NCBI GenBank assembly: GCA_016844565.1
Contig: JAENJB010000026.1
Location: forward strand, 1-11,286
DNA: 11,286 nucleotides
Reading direction: 5' to 3'
DNA from: Dehalococcoidia bacterium
Lineage (GTDB): Bacteria; Chloroflexota; Dehalococcoidia; JAENJB01
In this document: positions 7,253-11,286 of the stretch, in pieces
How the letters are laid out: the number at the start of each line of letters is the position of its first letter
Position numbering within the stretch: position 1 is the stretch's first letter
Program-made: the position numbers and the translations under genes
The notes under the pieces: generated by a model
What the model was told of the DNA's origin: nothing
Database searches by the model: none
What the model saw: the letters and a program-made list of their open reading frames with translations, nothing else

Positions 7253-7279
7253 GACCTTTTATCCGGTCTGATTTAATAT
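7251..7279 (+). promoter_or_regulatory. Predicted promoter of the M20-flavoprotein operon
   Basis: TTGACC (7251-7256) and TAATAT (7274-7279) with a 17-bp spacer. The -35 box matches consensus at five of six bases and the -10 box at four. A TATAGT at 7278-7283 is a weaker alternative because its spacer would be about 21 bp. Start of transcription is expected near 7286, about 40 nt before the M20 gene. Confidence 0.55.
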
Positions 7280-7313
7280 AGTCCCAAGATGCCAACTGTC
7301 CTCAACCCGTAGC

Positions 7314-7320
7314 AGGAGGT
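7314..7320 (+). promoter_or_regulatory. Ribosome binding site of the M20 gene
   Basis: AGGAGGT lies 5 nt before ATG 7326, a strong and well-spaced site that fixes this start. Confidence 0.8.
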
Positions 7321-7325
7321 GGGCC

Positions 7326-8702
7326 ATGCTGGACAACACTGAAGTGGCCCTGTCCAGAATAGACAAAGAGAAATTGACCGGCCTCCTCTGCGCCATGGTG
7401 GATATCAACAGCCCCACCGGCGAAGAGAAGGAGTGCGCCCGGTTCCTGACCGGTTATATGTCCGGCCTGGGTTTGAAGGCCAATCTGCAAGACCTAGAGG
7501 GGGCCCGGGCCAATGCCATTGGCGTGCTCCCCGGCTCCGGCGGCGGCCCGACCTTGCTCTTCGTCGGACATCTGGATACCACCCTCTCGGGCCGCCCGGA
7601 AGAGGACTACCCGTGGGTGGGCACTCTGGCCCCGGGGTTCAAACCGAAGAGCTATATCAAGGACGACAGAGTATACGGTCTGGGCAGCTTCAACATGAAA
7701 GGGGGACTGGTCTGCGCGGTCATGGCCGTGGACGCCGTCCGCCGCTCCGGCGTGAAGCTCAAAGGCGATGTTGTGGTAGCCGGGGTAGCCGGAGAGAGTG
7801 AGAAAAGCCCGGTGGATGGGCTGCACCGTTCCTTTCGAGGGCCCCGCTACAATGGGGCGGGGTTCGGAGTGAGACATATGGTCCGGCACGGCGTGGTGTG
7901 CGATTACGTCATCGAGCCCGAGCCCAGCGACCTCTATGTGGCCAATGTTCGCACCGGATATCTGCGGGTTAAGGTCATCGTGAAAGGCAATTTCGCCTAC
8001 CAGGCCTTTGTGAGCCCCGAGGTGTCCCGCCGCGGCGCCATCGAGCAGGCATACCGCGTGGTGGACGCGGTCAACCGATGGGCGCCGCAGTACACAAAGA
8101 AGAACACCTATGACTCCGGCCTGGGCGTCATCACTCCCCACGTCACCATCGGCGCCATTGAAGGGGGAGTCCCCTATTTCTCAGCCTATGTGCCGGCCAT
8201 CTGCAACCTCTACCTGGACATCAGGACAAACCCGGACCAATCGGCGGCTGAGGTGCTGGCCGAACTGGACGGCGTTCTTGGGGAGGAGGCCGGCAAAGAG
8301 CCCCATTTCGGATACGAACTGGAAGTCTACTACACCAATGTGCCGGGTACGGTGACCAGCGCCGGCTCCTATGTGGTGCAGGCCATGCTCCGGGCGCAAG
8401 AGCGTGTCCTGGGACAGAGACAGAAAGCGTACCCGTCGTGGGTGGCCAACCCCTCCAGTGACGCCAGCACTTTCAGACAGATAGGAATACCGGTGGTTAC
8501 CTGCGGGCCCGGACCCGATGGCGAAGTTCGGAGCGAGCAGGCCACCCAGGCAGGAGCCCGCGACTTTCGCACCAGCGAAGGGGAGTATCAAACGATAGGG
8601 GGACTGCTAGCGGCCACCAGAATGTACGCCACTGCCATTCTCGATATCTGCACCAAGACGAGGGAGCAGGTGAAGAGGCTGGAAAGGAAGCAATCAAAGT
8701 GA
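7326..8702 (+). CDS. Atypical M20-family metallopeptidase/deacylase-like protein
   Basis: Resembles the ArgE/DapE/CPG2 family, zinc enzymes that cleave amide bonds in amino-acid derivatives or small peptides. Fold markers seen: GHLDT 81-85 (His82, Asp84), MKGG 124-127, GESE 156-159, EPEP 197-200, a lid domain around 205-320, and SDAS 378-381 followed by GIPVVTCGPG. Several expected metal or catalytic residues differ. The bridging Asp before MKGG is Asn123. The usual consecutive Glu-Glu is Glu157-Ser-Glu159. The lid His is Tyr225. The C-terminal His expected about four residues before Glu420 appears as Thr416. I recall related M20-like proteins that also have Asn at the first of these positions, but cannot confirm it here. 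It may bind one metal, catalyse another reaction, or be inactive. The 458-residue frame is intact, with a good promoter and ribosome binding site, so it is not a decayed gene. It overlaps the next gene by 4 bp, which suggests joint function. Substrate unknown. Confidence 0.85.
   Translation: MLDNTEVALSRIDKEKLTGLLCAMVDINSPTGEEKECARFLTGYMSGLGLKANLQDLEGARANAIGVLPGSGGGPTLLFVGHLDTTLSGRPEEDYPWVGTLAPGFKPKSYIKDDRVYGLGSFNMKGGLVCAVMAVDAVRRSGVKLKGDVVVAGVAGESEKSPVDGLHRSFRGPRYNGAGFGVRHMVRHGVVCDYVIEPEPSDLYVANVRTGYLRVKVIVKGNFAYQAFVSPEVSRRGAIEQAYRVVDAVNRWAPQYTKKNTYDSGLGVITPHVTIGAIEGGVPYFSAYVPAICNLYLDIRTNPDQSAAEVLAELDGVLGEEAGKEPHFGYELEVYYTNVPGTVTSAGSYVVQAMLRAQERVLGQRQKAYPSWVANPSSDASTFRQIGIPVVTCGPGPDGEVRSEQATQAGARDFRTSEGEYQTIGGLLAATRMYATAILDICTKTREQVKRLERKQSK
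8685..8690 (+). promoter_or_regulatory. Ribosome binding site of the flavoprotein, inside the M20 gene
   Basis: AGGAAG near the M20 3' end lies 8 nt before GTG 8699 and 14 nt before ATG 8705. This favours the GTG, which overlaps the M20 stop as GTGA. Confidence 0.6.
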
Positions 8703-10456
8703 ACATGAATACCAGAATTAACTCCATCGAGTGCGATGTCCTGGTCGTCGGCGGCGGCTCAGCCGGACTGTGGGCGGCGATAAGGGCCGCGGATTTCACC
8801 AACAGGGTGACCCTGGTGGACAAGGGGATCGTGGCATCGAGTGGCATCAGTCCCCTGATACACTTCGTCTTCGCTCCTGTCCCCGAGCAGGATGTCATGC
8901 CGGCGATGCAGGAGATAGTCGAAGGGGCAACCTATCTGACCGACCAGGTGAAGCTGGAGATACTGCTGCGGGAGATGGGAGACCGCTTCCGGGAGATGGA
9001 GGCGTGGGGGGTGCCTTTCGAGCGCGATGGCTCGGGGAAGCTCGTTACTCAGAAGAGGATGGGGCAGAAGTTCACCACCTGCGCCTTCGTCAACGGACGG
9101 AAGATGGTGGAGAAGATGAAGGAGCGGGCGGTACGGCAGGGCGTTAACATAGTGGAGAGGGTGATGGTGACCGACCTGCTCACCTCCGACGGGCAACTGC
9201 CGACCGGCGGGCGGGTAACCGGCGCAGTGGGCTTTCACACCGTCACCGGGCAGCGCTTCATCTTCCGTGCCAAGGCGGTGGTGGTCACCACCGGCTTGAT
9301 AGGCGCCAAGCTCCACATCCTCTATAGCGATAACGTGACCGGAGACGGCCAGGCCATGGCCCTCAGGGCCGGCGCCGACCTGGCAGGCATGGAGTTCGGC
9401 ATGCACCCCGTGTTTTCCATCTGGGCGCGGAAGTTCTCCACCGGCGGCCAGGCGGAATACGTCCGGGCCGGGGCCAAAGTGGTCAACAAACTGGGCGAGA
9501 ACATCGTTGAAAAATATGCCCCGGACAAGAAGTCGCCCTTCCTGCCGCGCGAGACGCTGTGCTTTGCCGCCGCCAAGGAGACCCTGGAGGGACGCGGTCC
9601 CATTTTCATCGACATGAGGCACCTGGATGACGAAACCCTCAAGCTGATGCGTCAGGTCTTGCCTTCGGCGATGAAGGCCTTTGACGAAGTGGGCATCGAC
9701 CTGAGGCGCGACAGGGTGGAGACCACCCCCTTTATTCCCTACTGGAACGGCGCAGGGGATGGCGGGGTCAAGACAGGCCTCTGGGGCGAGTCAAATGTGA
9801 AGGGACTATACGCCGCCGGCGTGGCCGCCCACAGCGCCGGCACGCACTCCTTCAGCGTGCTCATCGCCCAGCCCTACGCCTTTGTCAGCGGCCACCGGGC
9901 TGGCGAAGGAGCAGCAAAATACACCCGCGTCATTCCCGGCGAGGTGGAAATCAACAACGTGCAGGTGGAGCGGCTGCTGAGCGAGGTCTTCGCACCTTTG
10001 AGAAGAGAAGGGGGGCACACCCCGGACCAGGCGTACCACGCTCTCAACAAGGTTATCGTCCCGCTGGAATCGAGCTTCATTAAGAACGAAGAGCGGATAA
10101 GGGCGACTCTGGCGGAGATAAGGAGGGTGCAGCACGAGGAGATTCCACGGCTGTCCGCCAGGGATACACATGGTCTGGTCAAAGCCAACGAGGTGAAGAA
10201 TTTCGCCCTTCTGGCCGAGGCCACCTTCGCCTGCGCCCTGGTGCGGCAGGAGAGCCGCCTCTGTCATCTGAGGGAGGAATTCCCCTATCGAGACGACGTC
10301 AACTGGCTGCAATGGATAGTCATCCGGCTGGACAAGAAGGGCCTGGGCGTCAGGATGGAGCCCGTGCCGCTGGACAAGTACCCCATCAAGCCGAAGGCGC
10401 GGCTCGTCCTACCGGTGGCCATTCAACTCAACGCAAGGAAAACCAGCGCCGCATAG
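8699..10456 (+). CDS. FAD-dependent oxidoreductase, fumarate reductase/succinate dehydrogenase flavoprotein-like
   Basis: Soluble flavoprotein of the FrdA/SdhA/NadB/AprA superfamily, which transfers hydride between FAD and a carboxylate or similar substrate. Seen: dinucleotide-binding GGGSAG 18-23, acidic strand end at DKG 41-43, a capping domain in the middle, EFGMHP with His236, GLYAAG followed by HSAGTHS (His378, His383), and a helical C-terminal domain with QESRLCHLREEFP. The last corresponds to the ESRGxHxREDFP element of the family with Gly changed. The SSGISP near 47-52 has no histidine like that which binds FAD covalently in SdhA/FrdA, so FAD is probably non-covalent. No iron-sulfur or membrane-anchor subunit follows, and no heme motif or signal peptide is visible. 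The start is GTG 8699, overlapping the upstream stop. Alternatives are an aspartate-oxidase-like or AprA-like enzyme. The substrate cannot be assigned; pairing with the M20 protein suggests an amidated or amino-acid-like substrate, which is inference. Confidence 0.85.
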   Translation: MNMNTRINSIECDVLVVGGGSAGLWAAIRAADFTNRVTLVDKGIVASSGISPLIHFVFAPVPEQDVMPAMQEIVEGATYLTDQVKLEILLREMGDRFREMEAWGVPFERDGSGKLVTQKRMGQKFTTCAFVNGRKMVEKMKERAVRQGVNIVERVMVTDLLTSDGQLPTGGRVTGAVGFHTVTGQRFIFRAKAVVVTTGLIGAKLHILYSDNVTGDGQAMALRAGADLAGMEFGMHPVFSIWARKFSTGGQAEYVRAGAKVVNKLGENIVEKYAPDKKSPFLPRETLCFAAAKETLEGRGPIFIDMRHLDDETLKLMRQVLPSAMKAFDEVGIDLRRDRVETTPFIPYWNGAGDGGVKTGLWGESNVKGLYAAGVAAHSAGTHSFSVLIAQPYAFVSGHRAGEGAAKYTRVIPGEVEINNVQVERLLSEVFAPLRREGGHTPDQAYHALNKVIVPLESSFIKNEERIRATLAEIRRVQHEEIPRLSARDTHGLVKANEVKNFALLAEATFACALVRQESRLCHLREEFPYRDDVNWLQWIVIRLDKKGLGVRMEPVPLDKYPIKPKARLVLPVAIQLNARKTSAA

Positions 10457-10509
10457 GTGTTGAGCCCCTCGTCTGAAGCAATCCAGGTGAGGAAATCCGT
10501 ATATCTCGC

Positions 10510-11286
10510 CTATTTCATTCTCGCCGGCAGCCAGAGCGAGAGCTCCGGGAAAGCAAGCAGAATCGCCAGGAGCACGACCTCGGCAATCAAGAAGACGCCG
10601 ATACCCTTGAAGGCATCGTCCAGGGTGAGGTCGGGCACGACAGATTTCACCACATAAACGTTCAGTCCTACCGGCGGAGTCAGCAGGCCGATTCCTATCA
10701 GCTTCACCACAATCACGCCCAGCCATATGCCGTTGTAGCCCAGGGCCATCATGGTGGGATAGACAATGGGTATGGTAATCACCATGATGGACATCGGGTC
10801 GAGGAACATCCCCAAGATTAGATAGATGACGGTGACAACCAGCAGTACCCCCACGGCGGGCAGAGACGAGCCGGTGATCGCCCGCTCGATAGCGAAAGGA
10901 ACACCGGCCATGGTAAGGAAGAAGCTGAAGATGCCCGCCCCGACAAAAAGGGTAAATAGCATGGCCGAGGTACTGATAGTCTCGCGAAAGGCCTGCCTGG
11001 TCTCACTCCAGGTCGCCCGCCTCCTGAGTAAGGCGATGACCGTCATGATGAAAGTGGTCATGGCCCCTACGGCCGCCGCCTCCGTGGGCGTCACGATGCC
11101 GGTGTAGATACCTCCAAGTACAACAATGAAGAGTATCGCCAAAGGGAAAAGACCCGGCAGGCATGCAAACTTTTCTCTCCAACTCACTTTCGACCCGGAC
11201 GGGAGTTGATGCGGGGCTCGCAAGGCTATGATTATGAGCATCAGGGAAAAGCCAACCATGGTGAGCAATCCAGGCACCACTCCCGA
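10510..11286 (-). CDS. dctM: TRAP transporter large permease (DctM family), 5' end outside window
   Basis: Large membrane subunit of a tripartite ATP-independent periplasmic transporter, which takes up carboxylates and related acids driven by an ion gradient. The frame is open to the right edge, so about 259 C-terminal residues of a usual 425-440 are present. Seen: GGIYTGIVTPTEAAAVGA, a DctM hallmark; several hydrophobic helices; GMFLDPMSIMVITIPI; and GLLTPPVGLNVYVVKSV near the C-terminus. In TRAP operons dctP and dctQ usually come first, so they are expected beyond the right edge. It converges on the flavoprotein with a 53-bp gap in which I see no strong terminator. It therefore belongs to another transcript, though it could import the substrate of the neighbouring pair. 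Confidence 0.93.
   Translation of the reverse strand, partial: SGVVPGLLTMVGFSLMLIIIALRAPHQLPSGSKVSWREKFACLPGLFPLAILFIVVLGGIYTGIVTPTEAAAVGAMTTFIMTVIALLRRRATWSETRQAFRETISTSAMLFTLFVGAGIFSFFLTMAGVPFAIERAITGSSLPAVGVLLVVTVIYLILGMFLDPMSIMVITIPIVYPTMMALGYNGIWLGVIVVKLIGIGLLTPPVGLNVYVVKSVVPDLTLDDAFKGIGVFLIAEVVLLAILLAFPELSLWLPARMK

Noticed and set aside
7074..7295. A 73-codon minus-strand frame in the folD leader.
   Set aside because: It covers the predicted promoter, leader hairpin and folD ribosome binding site, shows no domain, and its start lies upstream of the predicted transcription start.
7326..8702. Calling the M20 gene argE or dapE.
   Set aside because: The changed metal-site residues and lack of arginine or lysine biosynthesis neighbours do not support a specific substrate or symbol.
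8699..10456. Calling the flavoprotein frdA, sdhA, nadB or aprA.
   Set aside because: Motifs place it in the superfamily, but there is no partner iron-sulfur or anchor subunit and no NAD or sulfur-metabolism context to choose among them.
10475..10484. GAAGCAATCC in the gap between the flavoprotein and dctM as a further repeat copy.
   Set aside because: Only one end word is present, without the GTCATTGCGAG partner or a mirror copy. A similar word also occurs inside the M20 gene at 8687-8695, so chance is likely.

Overview
The window is GC-rich bacterial DNA that reads as ordinary chromosome, with six protein genes, two of them cut by the window edges. The mix suggests an anaerobe that uses one-carbon metabolism: formate-tetrahydrofolate ligase next to FolD, an ADP-forming-type acyl-CoA synthetase subunit, a fumarate reductase-like flavoprotein and a TRAP carboxylate transporter. 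Dispersed GTCATTGCGAG...GAAGCAATCT repeats lie in the gaps. An uncultured Chloroflexota (Dehalococcoidia-like) or deltaproteobacterial lineage would fit. That is inference from gene content and repeats; no marker gene is present.

Layout. Positions 2-2491 (+) hold most of a SERCA-like P-type calcium ATPase whose N-terminus lies left of the window. Positions 2471-2719 are repeat-rich, and the first repeat module supplies the last codons and stop of the ATPase. On the minus strand follow, in transcription order, folD (7067-6183), fhs (6110-4347) and a lone acyl-CoA synthetase alpha-type subunit (4216-2747). folD and fhs are 72 bp apart and look like one operon. An 84-bp fold-back repeat separates fhs from the synthetase gene and ends only 6 bp from that gene's predicted start.

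Positions 7068-7325 form a divergent control region. It has two back-to-back sigma70-type promoters with 17-bp spacers, a palindrome between them, and a strong hairpin in the folD leader. Rightward from it run an atypical M20-family protein (7326-8702) and a flavoprotein (8699-10456) that overlap by 4 bp and are probably translationally coupled. Convergent to them, at the right edge, is the C-terminal part of a TRAP transporter large permease (DctM).

How they work together. Fhs activates formate as 10-formyl-THF, and FolD interconverts 10-formyl-, methenyl- and methylene-THF, so the pair forms the first steps of the methyl branch of the Wood-Ljungdahl pathway or supplies one-carbon units. The M20 protein and the flavoprotein are probably one functional unit of unknown substrate. 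The M20 protein has lost several residues expected of a two-metal hydrolase, which makes this pair the most interesting part of the window. I found no RNA gene, insertion sequence, CRISPR array or defence system, and no stretch over 300 bp without a gene.
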